A stretch of DNA of 33,311 nucleotides. Source: Pirellulales bacterium (GTDB lineage: Bacteria > Planctomycetota > Planctomycetia > Pirellulales > Thermoguttaceae). Below the pieces are notes generated by a model. That model was given only the letters and a program-made list of their open reading frames with translations. It was not told where the DNA came from and did not search any database. The stretch spans positions 1-33,311 of the forward strand of contig JAFGPV010000044.1 of assembly GCA_016936015.1 (NCBI GenBank). Reading direction: 5' to 3'. Below, piece by piece: positions 8,233-18,708 of this stretch; within the stretch, counting starts at the first letter, position 1; every line of letters starts with the position of its first letter. The translations under genes and the position numbers were made by a program.

Positions 8233-9249
8233 TCATCTCTTCCACCGCACGCCGCAGCCGTTTTCGGCGGGGAAGATCACGCGGCCGCGGTCGATGGTTA
8301 CGCCCGCGGCGAGGTCTTCGGCCAGGAGAAGGGCGCCGTCGAGGTCGGCGTAGTCGACAAGCGGCAGGAGTTGGGCGACGGCCGAGATGCCGACGCTCGA
8401 TTCTGTGAAGCAGCCGATCATCGTCTTCAGGCCGCGGCGCCGGGCGTCTTCGAGCATCCGCTTGCCGGGCGTCAGACCGCCGCACTTGCCCAGCTTGACG
8501 TTGATGCCGTGAAACAATCCTTCGCAACGGGGCACGTCGGCCTCGGTCTGGGAGCTTTCGTCGGCGACGATCGGCAATGCCGAATGGCGATACACCGTTT
8601 CCATCGCTTTCCACTCGTCCCGTGGCAGCGGCTGCTCGATGTACTCCACGCCGAGGTCTTTCAGGACGTGCGATTTTTCGATCATCTCCTCGGCCGTCCA
8701 GGCACAATTGGCGTCCACCCGGAAGGCGGCGTCGGTGGCCTGCCGCAACGTGCGAACGACTTCCAGATCGCGCGGCGTGCCCAGCTTGACTTTATACACG
8801 GGAAAGCCGGGCATCTCGCGGAGCCGGACGAGCAGGTTCTCGACCGTGTCGATGCCGAGGGTGTAATCGGTCGGTACACAGCGGTCGAGGGTCAGACCCC
8901 AGAGCCTCCAAACCGGCGCCCCGCGGAGCTTGCCCCAGAGGTCCCAGGCCGCCTGGTCCAGGGCGTTCTGGGCGAAGTGGTTATGCGAGAGCCACGGATC
9001 GAGTTCTTCCCACAGGGCGGCGGGATCGGCAAGCCGCCGCGGTTCGATCTGCCCGCGGACCGACTCCAAGGCGGCGGTCATGTTCTCCAGGGTGGCCCCG
9101 TAGAACGAGATCGCGTTCGATTCCCCGTAGCCGCGGACGCCGTCCTCTTCCAGTTCCACCACCAGCGTGCGCTGCACAATGGTCGTTCCCCGGGCGATGG
9201 TGAACGGGTGCCGGGTTTTCAGTTCAAAGTGCCGGAGGGTGAGTTTCAT
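8233..9249 (-). CDS. Dipeptide epimerase of the enolase superfamily (L-Ala-D/L-Glu type)
   Basis: The 338-residue product has all the catalytic elements of the muconate-lactonizing branch. KVK (153-155) is the first acid/base Lys. The three metal ligands are Asp179 in VDANCAW, Glu205 in IEQPL and Asp230 in VADES. The second base lies in NVKLGKCGG (250-258). The specificity motif DLDGALLL (302-309) carries the DxD typical of dipeptide epimerases, and FTESSVG (281-287) is also characteristic. The usual reaction is interconversion of L-Ala-D-Glu and L-Ala-L-Glu during murein peptide recycling; the exact dipeptide preference cannot be read from sequence. The start at ATG 9249 lies inside the end of the upstream membrane-protein gene (26-nt overlap), so the two are probably co-translated. 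Confidence 0.9.
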   Translation of the reverse strand: MKLTLRHFELKTRHPFTIARGTTIVQRTLVVELEEDGVRGYGESNAISFYGATLENMTAALESVRGQIEPRRLADPAALWEELDPWLSHNHFAQNALDQAAWDLWGKLRGAPVWRLWGLTLDRCVPTDYTLGIDTVENLLVRLREMPGFPVYKVKLGTPRDLEVVRTLRQATDAAFRVDANCAWTAEEMIEKSHVLKDLGVEYIEQPLPRDEWKAMETVYRHSALPIVADESSQTEADVPRCEGLFHGINVKLGKCGGLTPGKRMLEDARRRGLKTMIGCFTESSVGISAVAQLLPLVDYADLDGALLLAEDLAAGVTIDRGRVIFPAENGCGVRWKR

Positions 9250-10063
9250 GGGACGACGTCTTTGCGGAAAAACTGAGCAGCACGTTGTCGGGCTGGGTGG
9301 CGGCGACCGCCAGTTTCAGGTCCAACCGCACGCCGTAGGGGAAAAGCTGGGCAGTTTTGATCCGCGCCTCGGGGCCGTCCACCTGTTCGACCGCCAACTC
9401 CGGCGTTCGGGAAAAGGGCGGACAAAACGCCACGTGCACGTTGCCATTCCGCTGGCCGGCCGCCACCGGCATCCGCACCCAACCGGCAAGCTCTTCCTCG
9501 CCGGCGGCCGATTTCCGCCGCGTGAGATGTTGCATCACCTCCGGGCGGGGAACTTCCTCCGGCAAGGCCACGGGGGCCGACAATAACGGGGACGCAGCTA
9601 GTTTTTGCGAAGCGGTCGGCAGACCGTCCCGAGAAACTCGCTGCGTCCCCGTTTTTCCCGATTTTCGGAACGTGGTCCAGCCCCAGGTCTCTTCCGCCAG
9701 GAGCAGGAGCCAGAAGAACGACCGGCCCGCCGCGGAAGTGCCCGGCGGCGTCAAGGCCCATCCGAAACAGAGGAGCGCCACGGAAATGCCGGCAGAAAAC
9801 AACAAACGCCGGGGGAGCGAAGAACGTCCGGCCTGAAGGCGTAATCCCAGTCCCCGCAGCGCGGCGGCGGCGGCGGCCAGTCCGGCTCCGAGGCCGCACA
9901 ACGCCGCGATCGGGAGGGGATTGTGCAATGCCCCGGCCCAATGCCTCTCCCCGACGAGGAGTCCCGAGAGGAGCAACAGGCCCGTCCCGCCGAAGACGGC
10001 CGTTTCCACCAGCCCAGACGCCAGTTGTTTCTCCGTCAGTGCTTTCTTTTCCAGAGTCGTCAT
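9224..10063 (-). CDS. Membrane protein of unknown function, overlapping the epimerase gene
   Basis: I start this at ATG 10063 (279 residues); an upstream in-frame start would have to read through an intergenic repeat. Three to four hydrophobic segments fill residues about 20-125 (VFGGTGLLLLSGLLVG, ALCGLGAGLAAAAAALRGLG, LLFSAGISVALLCFGWAL, SFFWLLLLAE). The soluble C-terminal half ends with a segment containing VHVAFCPPFSRTPELAVEQVDG and LDLKLAV. Residues about 137-160 are encoded by an inverted-repeat element (9585-9653) with the look of intergenic repeats, so that part is probably a recent insertion. The 26-nt overlap with the epimerase gene suggests translational coupling and a possible envelope-related role. 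No family is recognised. Confidence 0.7.
   Translation of the reverse strand: MTTLEKKALTEKQLASGLVETAVFGGTGLLLLSGLLVGERHWAGALHNPLPIAALCGLGAGLAAAAAALRGLGLRLQAGRSSLPRRLLFSAGISVALLCFGWALTPPGTSAAGRSFFWLLLLAEETWGWTTFRKSGKTGTQRVSRDGLPTASQKLAASPLLSAPVALPEEVPRPEVMQHLTRRKSAAGEEELAGWVRMPVAAGQRNGNVHVAFCPPFSRTPELAVEQVDGPEARIKTAQLFPYGVRLDLKLAVAATQPDNVLLSFSAKTSSHETHPPAL
9585..9653. repeat. Inverted repeat inserted inside a reading frame
   Basis: AACGGGGACGCAGC (9585-9598) and GCTGCGTCCCCGTT (9640-9653) are exact complements, and the 41-nt interior continues as an imperfect stem (GGTC/GACC near 9614-9625). The element lies within the membrane-protein gene and stays in frame. It looks like a mobile palindromic element that has become coding sequence. 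Confidence 0.75.
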
Positions 10064-10070
10064 GGTAATC

Positions 10071-10122
10071 GTTGGTCGTTGGTTGTTGGTCGAAAAGGCA
10101 TCATCGAACAACGACCAACGAC
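10071..10122. repeat. GTTGGTC-rich inverted repeat
   Basis: Tandem GTTGGTCGTTGGTTGTTGGT (from 10071) faces CGAACAACGACCAACGAC (10105-10122). The imperfect stem sits between metK and the membrane-protein gene, immediately before the ATG at 10063, and could influence expression of that gene. Confidence 0.6.
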
Positions 10123-10159
10123 TGACGCGCAACGAAACTACCCCGAGGCGGTTGACGTA

Positions 10160-11329
10160 TCACACGCCGGCGGCCTTGGCCAGTTCGGCGGCGCGGTGGG
10201 TGCTCTCCCAGGTGAATTCAGGCTCGTGGCGGCCGAAGTGGCCCCCGGCGGCCGTTTTGCGGTAGATCGGGCGGCGGAGGTCCAAATACTGGATGATGCC
10301 GCTGGGCGAAAGGGGAAAGTGCTGACGGACCAGTTCGCAGAGCCGGGACTCGTCGATCCGCCCGGTCCCTTCCGTATCGACCAGCACGCTGACCGGTTGG
10401 GAGACGCCGATGGCGTAGGCCAACTGCACTTCGCAGCGTTTGGCCAACCCGGCGGCGACGAGGTTTTTCGCCACGTGCCGCGCCATGTAGGCCGCCGAGC
10501 GATCGACTTTCGTCGGATCCTTGCCGCTGAAGGCCCCGCCGCCGTGCCGCGCCCAGCCGCCGTAGGTGTCGACGATGATCTTCCGGCCCGTCAAGCCCGT
10601 ATCGCCGTGCGGTCCGCCGACTTCGAAGCGGCCGGTGGGATTAATGTAATAAGTGATATCCCCCTTGATTAACTCCTTCGGCAGCAACGGCTTGACGATC
10701 CGCTCGACGACGAACTCGCGGATGTCTTTCTGAGCGACCTCGGCGTCGTGCTGGGTGGAGACGACCACGGTGTCGATCCGCACCGGGGTCCAACCGTCGT
10801 ACTCGACGGTCACCTGGCTCTTGCTGTCCGGCCGGAGCCACGCCACTTCGCCCTTCTGCCGGGCGGCGGTCAGGCGCTGGAGAATCTCGTGAGAAAGTTG
10901 GATCGGCAGGGGCATCAACTCCGGCGTGTCGTTGCAGGCGTAGCCGAACATCATCCCCTGATCGCCGGCCCCGATCTCCTTGCCTTTCGCGGCGTCCTCA
11001 TCGACGCCCATCGCAATGTCCGGGCTCTGCCGGTCGATGGAGAGCATGATCGCGCAGGTGTCGGCGCAGATGCCCATCCGGTCGTCGGTGTAGCCCACGT
11101 CCCGGATCACCCCGCGGACGACCTCCTGATAATCGATCACTCCCTTCGACGTAATCTCGCCGGCCACGAAGGCCATGCCCGTGGTAACCAGCGTCTCGCA
11201 GGCCACCCGGCTCTGAGGGTCTTTGGCAATCAGGGCGTCCAGGATGCCGTCCGAAATCTGATCGGCCAGCTTGTCCGGATGACCCATGCTGACCGCTTCG
11301 CTGGTAAACAAGTATTTTCCTTCGGGCAC
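10160..11329 (-). CDS. metK: S-adenosylmethionine synthetase
   Basis: MetK makes S-adenosylmethionine from methionine and ATP in the cytoplasm. I choose GTG 11329 (389 residues) because GGAGGA lies 8 nt upstream; the frame opens at a TTG (11344) that is itself part of that ribosome-binding site. From the GTG the protein begins [19 protein letters not shown], which matches the family N-terminus with the GHPDK nucleotide-site motif (16-20). The two classic signatures are present: [12 protein letters not shown] (120-131) and [14 protein letters not shown] (263-276). [10 protein letters not shown] (241-250) is also conserved. A promoter at 11371-11400 lies just upstream. No SAM-responsive riboswitch fold is evident in the short leader. 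Confidence 0.96.
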   Translation of the reverse strand: MPEGKYLFTSEAVSMGHPDKLADQISDGILDALIAKDPQSRVACETLVTTGMAFVAGEITSKGVIDYQEVVRGVIRDVGYTDDRMGICADTCAIMLSIDRQSPDIAMGVDEDAAKGKEIGAGDQGMMFGYACNDTPELMPLPIQLSHEILQRLTAARQKGEVAWLRPDSKSQVTVEYDGWTPVRIDTVVVSTQHDAEVAQKDIREFVVERIVKPLLPKELIKGDITYYINPTGRFEVGGPHGDTGLTGRKIIVDTYGGWARHGGGAFSGKDPTKVDRSAAYMARHVAKNLVAAGLAKRCEVQLAYAIGVSQPVSVLVDTEGTGRIDESRLCELVRQHFPLSPSGIIQYLDLRRPIYRKTAAGGHFGRHEPEFTWESTHRAAELAKAAGV

Positions 11330-11370
11330 GAGAAGATCCTCCAAAAAAGGTTAATATTCAGCAAAAACAG

Positions 11371-11400
11371 ATTATAAATGACGAGAGCGTTATTCGGCAA
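11371..11400 (-). promoter_or_regulatory. Likely metK promoter
   Basis: On the minus strand, TTGCCG (-35, four of six) is followed by 18 nt and a perfect TATAAT (-10, at 11371-11376). The -10 box is about 42 nt before the metK GTG start. Confidence 0.6.
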
Positions 11401-11404
11401 TGGG

Positions 11405-11456
11405 AGTGAAAGGATGCGAAGGGTAAGAAGAGGGTGAAGGGTGCGAAGGGGGAAAG
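11405..11456. repeat. Purine-rich degenerate tandem repeat
   Basis: Degenerate 7-8-nt units of the type GAAGGGT / GCGAAGGG are repeated between the divergent promoters of metK and the four-helix protein gene. The tract resembles the short tandem repeats seen inside waaA. Confidence 0.5.
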
Positions 11457-11472
11457 GTCGCGTGATTTCGGA

Positions 11473-11501
11473 TTGGTTGTTCCCTGCCAGTGGGGTATAA
11501 T
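11473..11501 (+). promoter_or_regulatory. Likely promoter of the four-helix protein gene
   Basis: A perfect TATAAT (11496-11501) lies 17 nt after a weak -35 TTGGTT (11473-11478), and 43 nt before the ATG at 11545. Confidence 0.5.
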
Positions 11502-11544
11502 CAGGCTGGGAGAAATTCCGGCTTCCTCGGGACTGGAGAAAAGC

Positions 11545-12108
11545 ATGAAAGGCAAGGCGGCAGAAGCGTTTGAGGAGTTGCACATCTATCAGCGAGCCCG
11601 GGAATTGACCAACGCCGTGTATCGGTTGACTCGGATCGGGGCCTTTGCCGGGGATCGCGGGCTAGTCGATCAGATCCGGCGGGCGGCCGTTTCCATCATG
11701 TCGAACGTTGCTGAGGGATTCGAACGCGGTTCGACCGTTGAGTTCGTCCAGTTTCTTTACATCGCCAAAGGTTCCTGCGGCGAGGTCCGGGCGCAACTAC
11801 AGATCGCCCGGGACCAGGAATACCTTCCGGAAAAAGAGCACTCGCATCTGCAAGGGCTCTGCCGCCGCATCGGCGGGATGATCTCGAACTTCATCGCTCA
11901 TTTGCAGAATTCCGATTATCGCGGCGAGAAAACCACTCGACCGCAACGCCGAACCGTCGCGGCGCAGCAGAAAAGAATGGATGCCTTGCGGGCGGCCCAA
12001 CTGACCAACATCAATGCCGCGAAAGAACGCGCGAAACATGAGCAGAATCCCGATGTTTCATCCTTTGAAGAACTCTACGGCCAAGACGGTTTGACCTCGC
12101 CCGACTGA
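11545..12108 (+). CDS. Four-helix bundle protein (S23 family) with charged C-terminal extension
   Basis: The start is ATG 11545, with GGAGAA 7 nt upstream, giving 187 residues. Residues about 8-120 match the four-helix bundle family first described from 23S rRNA intervening sequences: FEELHIYQRARELTNAVY, then LVDQIRRAAVSIMSNVAEGFERGS, then EFVQFLYIAKGSCGEVRAQLQIA. The family is usually about 120 residues; the extra 60 here are very basic and polar (from about residue 130, TTRPQRRTVAAQQKRM) and may bind RNA. No rRNA gene is nearby, so this is a stand-alone copy, as in many non-Leptospira genomes. The molecular role of the family is not established. The last 34 nt overlap a small lipoprotein gene on the other strand. 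Confidence 0.88.
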   Translation: MKGKAAEAFEELHIYQRARELTNAVYRLTRIGAFAGDRGLVDQIRRAAVSIMSNVAEGFERGSTVEFVQFLYIAKGSCGEVRAQLQIARDQEYLPEKEHSHLQGLCRRIGGMISNFIAHLQNSDYRGEKTTRPQRRTVAAQQKRMDALRAAQLTNINAAKERAKHEQNPDVSSFEELYGQDGLTSPD

Positions 12109-12233
12109 TAGACGTAGCAATCGGCATGGGGTACTTCGCGGACGCCAGGCAGGCCAGGCTGGTAGCTGCTCGACGCAATGGAACAACCCGAGAGCAACAG
12201 AGTCAATCCCAGGAGAAAGAAGAGTTTTTGCAT
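12075..12233 (-). CDS. Small lipoprotein, 52 residues
   Basis: This short gene reads from ATG 12233 to TAG 12075. Its start is backed by a strong Shine-Dalgarno GGAAGGAG 8 nt upstream. The N-terminus MQKLFFLLGLTLLLSGC is a textbook lipoprotein signal with the lipobox LSGC, Cys at residue 17. The mature part is only about 36 residues and includes Tyr, Pro and one further Cys (HADCYVYQSGE). Small lipoproteins of this type are known in many genomes, but I cannot assign a function. It lies downstream of waaA on the same strand and its 3' end is antisense to the last 34 nt of the four-helix gene. Envelope location is inferred from the lipobox. Confidence 0.72.
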   Translation of the reverse strand: MQKLFFLLGLTLLLSGCSIASSSYQPGLPGVREVPHADCYVYQSGEVKPSWP

Positions 12234-12401
12234 AAACGGTCTCCTTCCATTAAAGAATTATCGGAAGGCTTTTGATCTATAATCTGTAAAAACTCCCGGT
12301 GCCATAATTCCCCGACAAAGGTAAAAAGTGTAGTGATTATAAATAGCCGGGGCAATCTGTTTTACACTCGCCAGCGTTTCCTGAATTGCGCAGGTATCCT
12401 A

Positions 12402-13691
12402 TTATGTGACGGCTGTTAACAGATTAAGCGTTCGTTCCGTGGCCCCCATCTGCGACTGCACCAGCGCCTGTGCCCGGCGGCCGAGTTCGGCAGCGTAATC
12501 GGGTTGGATCAGGCAGCGGCGGACGAACTGCTCCAGTTCGGCCGGATTGTTGACGACGACGGCGGCTTCGCGGTCAAGCATTGCCGTAACGATGTCGCGG
12601 AAGTTCCAGGTGTTCGGGCCGAAGGAGACCGCCGCCCCGTAGGCGGCCGGCTCGATCATGTTCTGCCCCCCCCGGCTGCCGAAACTGCCGCCGACGAAAG
12701 CGATCTGCGCCGTGCCCCACCAGGCGCCTAGCTCGCCCACCACGTCCACCAGGAGGATACGGGGAAGGGATGAGGGATGAGGGATGAGGGGTGAGGGATG
12801 ATCCAACAGCGTCCGCCGCTGCCAGGGGACACCCGATTGATCGAGGAGCTTGGCCACCGTCTCGAAACGTTCGGGATGACGGGGCACGATGATTAATCTC
12901 AAATTTGGAAATTCCGGACTCAACCGCTGAAAAATTTTCAGGGCGGCGGCCTCCTCCGGCTCCTGGGTGCTGCCGGCCAGGAAGACGGCGTCTTCGGCGG
13001 TGATCCCGGCCAGTGCCGCCAGACGCCGCGTGGCCGGGTTTTGCCGATCGGTCTGCGCTCCGTCGTATTTTATCGAGCCGGTCACGTGGATGGTTTCGGG
13101 CAGAGCCCCGAGGTCGCGGAACCGCTTGGCGTAGGTCTCGTCCTGCACGGCGATCAGGTCCAGCTTTTTCAGCATCCGGGCGACAAACCGGCGAATCCGG
13201 CGATAACCGTGAAAACTCTTCTCGCCGAGCCGGCCATTGACGACAGCCACTTTCGCGCCGTTTTTTTTGGCGGCGCGGACCAGGTTCGGCCAGAGTTCCA
13301 ACTCGGCCAGCACCAGCACGTCCGGCCGGATCCGCCGCATCGCAGTTGCCGCCGCCCAGGAGAAATCCAGCGGGCAGTAGAACACCGTCAGGTGGGGATA
13401 CTTTTTCCGGGCCAATTCCATGCCGGTCAGGGTCGTGGTCGAGACCACGCATTCCCAGTCGGGCTGTTGGACCTGAATCCGTTTCAACAGCGGCGCCAGC
13501 AGGTTGACCTCGCCTACGCTGACGGCGTGAAACCAAAGACCAGTCTTCTCCGAAGTCCTCCGCGGCACAAGACCCCAAAATTTCGCCCCGTACCCCCGCC
13601 GATACTTCCCCTTCCGCACCGCTTGCCACAAGAGCCAGGGGAAGGCGATCAGGAGCAATAGCAAGTAGAGGAGATTCAGCAGATAGGGCAC
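12402..13691 (-). CDS. waaA: Kdo transferase for lipid A (3-deoxy-D-manno-octulosonic acid transferase)
   Basis: WaaA transfers Kdo from CMP-Kdo to the lipid A precursor at the inner membrane. I start it at GTG 13691 (429 residues), where the product begins PYLLNLLYLLLLL, the usual N-terminal anchor; the frame also opens at GTG 13751, but that would overlap the DUF4926 gene. Motifs include GKYRRGYGAKFWG, HAVSVGE (acceptor site with the conserved Glu), STTTLTG, AELELWPN, VNGRLGEKSF and the C-terminal FVGGSFGSRGGQNMIEPAAYG nucleotide-sugar region. Between these, five 7-bp repeats (12767-12801) encode an odd Pro/Ser/His stretch (HPSPLIPHPSSL). The conserved sequence resumes in frame after it. 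This supports lipopolysaccharide synthesis in this organism. Confidence 0.92.
   Translation of the reverse strand: MPYLLNLLYLLLLLIAFPWLLWQAVRKGKYRRGYGAKFWGLVPRRTSEKTGLWFHAVSVGEVNLLAPLLKRIQVQQPDWECVVSTTTLTGMELARKKYPHLTVFYCPLDFSWAAATAMRRIRPDVLVLAELELWPNLVRAAKKNGAKVAVVNGRLGEKSFHGYRRIRRFVARMLKKLDLIAVQDETYAKRFRDLGALPETIHVTGSIKYDGAQTDRQNPATRRLAALAGITAEDAVFLAGSTQEPEEAAALKIFQRLSPEFPNLRLIIVPRHPERFETVAKLLDQSGVPWQRRTLLDHPSPLIPHPSSLPRILLVDVVGELGAWWGTAQIAFVGGSFGSRGGQNMIEPAAYGAAVSFGPNTWNFRDIVTAMLDREAAVVVNNPAELEQFVRRCLIQPDYAAELGRRAQALVQSQMGATERTLNLLTAVT
12767..12801. repeat. Five tandem 7-bp repeats inside waaA
   Basis: The units are GGGATGA (12767, 12774, 12781), GGGGTGA (12788) and GGGATGA (12795), head to tail. 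Seven is not a multiple of three, so gain or loss of one unit would shift the waaA frame. In the present copy number the gene is intact. Confidence 0.9.
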
Positions 13692-13720
13692 GGCGGGAAT
13701 CCGTTCATGTTTTCTCAGTA

Positions 13721-13966
13721 TCACACTGCATTTGCTTCCATTCGTGAACACAGCCGATCCGCTGGAGTAGGCTCCCGAACCGTGTCCGCGGGCACGGAAG
13801 ATACCGCCAAGGTATGTCCATCGGCTGCAAACAGTTCTAATTCGTAACCAATGACGTTACCCTGAGGATCGCGGTACTCTTCCACCACGGTACCAATATC
13901 ACCGGGGAACAGGTTTTCTTCGGGCATTTGCTTCGTCACAATTACCCGGTTGTATAGTGCTATCAT
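13721..13966 (-). CDS. DUF4926 small protein
   Basis: The 81-residue product starts at ATG 13966, with AAGGTG 7 nt upstream, and begins MIALYNRVIVTKQMPEE. The pattern GDIGTVVEEY, then GYELELFAADGHTLAV, matches the DUF4926 family of small beta-rich proteins, which are frequent in planctomycetes and cyanobacteria and often appear in toxin-antitoxin-like or accessory positions. It starts 8 nt after the secA stop codon and is probably on the same transcript. The family function is unknown. The coding strand also runs open further upstream inside secA, but that extension is only a secA shadow. Confidence 0.78.
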   Translation of the reverse strand: MIALYNRVIVTKQMPEENLFPGDIGTVVEEYRDPQGNVIGYELELFAADGHTLAVSSVPADTVREPTPADRLCSRMEANAV

Positions 13967-13974
13967 TTTACACC

Positions 13975-17733
<3,759 letters not shown>

Positions 17734-18154
17734 GATATTTATTCATCCCCCTATTGGGAGTGGTGTTTGCCGTGGTTTACAATATCACTATTTCGCCGGA
17801 AAGACGAAAGGCTTATTAAATACATTGTATCGCATCATCCGAGTGCCACTGCTGGCTCGTCCAGCAGTGCCCAATCGCCGAAAAATGCAACACTGCTGGA
17901 CAAGCCAGCAGTGGCACCCTAACGTTGCCCTATTGGCGCAAATTCTTCCAAGCTGGCAATTTACACTCTTTCGGCATCGGGGGTCAAGAAGGAAAATGCC
18001 TCCAGGGGAGGGGGCCGAGAACAGAAAGCCGCGACCGTTGGCCGCGCTACAGTGCACGACTGCCGGTTTGAGCATTAGAAGGCGGATTCTAGAAATGGGA
18101 TTTCCGGAGTAAACTAGATAATGACGTTCGGAGAAAAATAAAGGAATCAGAATT
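17734..18154. other. Intergenic region between secA and the Uma2 gene
   Basis: The 421-nt region holds the divergent leaders of the two flanking genes and one long palindrome (17843-17917). The rest has a higher AT content near both gene starts. I see no convincing reading frame, RNA gene or consensus promoter. A Shine-Dalgarno AAAGGA lies just before the ATG at 18155. Confidence 0.6.
17843..17917. repeat. 27-bp inverted repeat with one mismatch
   Basis: The left arm (17843-17869) begins GTGCCACTGCTGGCT and the right arm (17891-17917) ends AGCCAGCAGTGGCAC; 26 of 27 positions pair, with a 21-nt loop. Each arm is itself partly palindromic (CACTGCTGG...CCAGCAGTG). This looks like one of the abundant intergenic palindromes of planctomycete genomes. 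Confidence 0.85.
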
Positions 18155-18622
18155 ATGATCTGGCAAGAAGTGATTGATAATCCCTTGTTGGACAATCTTC
18201 CGTTCAAAATCGAACTCAATAAGTACGGGCAAATCCTCATGTCACCCGCCTCGAACAAACACGGAATTATTCAAATCGAAGTGGCTCTTGCTCTTGCCGG
18301 GAAAAAAATGGGCGGCCGGGTGATTTCCGAGTGTTCCATCGAAACCTCGGAGGGCGTGAAAGTCGCGGACATCGCCTGGACGTCGGACGAATTTATGCAA
18401 CGGCACGGCGACACGACTCCCTATCCCCAGGCCCCGGAACTCTGCGTCGAGATCGTTTCGCCCTCAAATACCGGCGCCGAAATCTCGAACAAGGTGGACC
18501 TCTATCTGGCCCAAGGAGCAAAAGAGGTCTGGATCATCACCGAGGACCGAAAAATCACCTTCTACGCCCACGGCGGCGAAATCCGGAATTCGGAACTGGT
18601 CCCGGACTTTCAGATCGGCTAA
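18155..18622 (+). CDS. Uma2-family protein (restriction-endonuclease-like fold)
   Basis: The 155-residue product starts at ATG 18155 after AAAGGA. It matches the Uma2/DUF820 family: the N-terminal ERLNKYGQI-like strand (KIELNKYGQILMSPAS), the acidic VADIAW motif, the ELCVEIVSPSN segment and the closing KVDLYLAQGAKEVWII helix. Asp in VADIA, Glu in CVEIVSPSN and Lys in the KVDLY region are the usual putative nuclease residues. The fold is known to be related to the PD-(D/E)XK nucleases, but cellular function is not established, and the family is highly amplified in cyanobacteria and planctomycetes. It converges on rpoD with a perfect hairpin between them. Confidence 0.88.
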   Translation: MIWQEVIDNPLLDNLPFKIELNKYGQILMSPASNKHGIIQIEVALALAGKKMGGRVISECSIETSEGVKVADIAWTSDEFMQRHGDTTPYPQAPELCVEIVSPSNTGAEISNKVDLYLAQGAKEVWIITEDRKITFYAHGGEIRNSELVPDFQIG

Positions 18623-18642
18623 GGGATCATCCGGATTAAAAA

Positions 18643-18684
18643 GCCGCTTGCGGCTTAGCAAGGAGGTGCTAAGCCGCAAGCGGC
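18643..18684. terminator. Bidirectional hairpin terminator between Uma2 gene and rpoD
   Basis: GCCGCTTGCGGCTTAGCA (18643-18660) and its exact complement TGCTAAGCCGCAAGCGGC (18667-18684) form an 18-bp stem with a 6-nt loop. On the plus strand GTTTTT follows soon after; on the minus strand the stem is followed at once by TTTTTAAT. The hairpin can therefore end transcripts of both convergent genes. Confidence 0.85.
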
Positions 18685-18708
18685 AGATATGTTTTTCTCG
18701 TCAGTGTT

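Noticed and set aside
11330-11400. SAM riboswitch upstream of metK
   Set aside because: The leader between the -10 box and the start is only about 40 nt, too short for a known SAM-riboswitch fold.
13692-13751. Longer waaA start at GTG 13751
   Set aside because: It would overlap the DUF4926 gene and add residues before the conserved membrane anchor.
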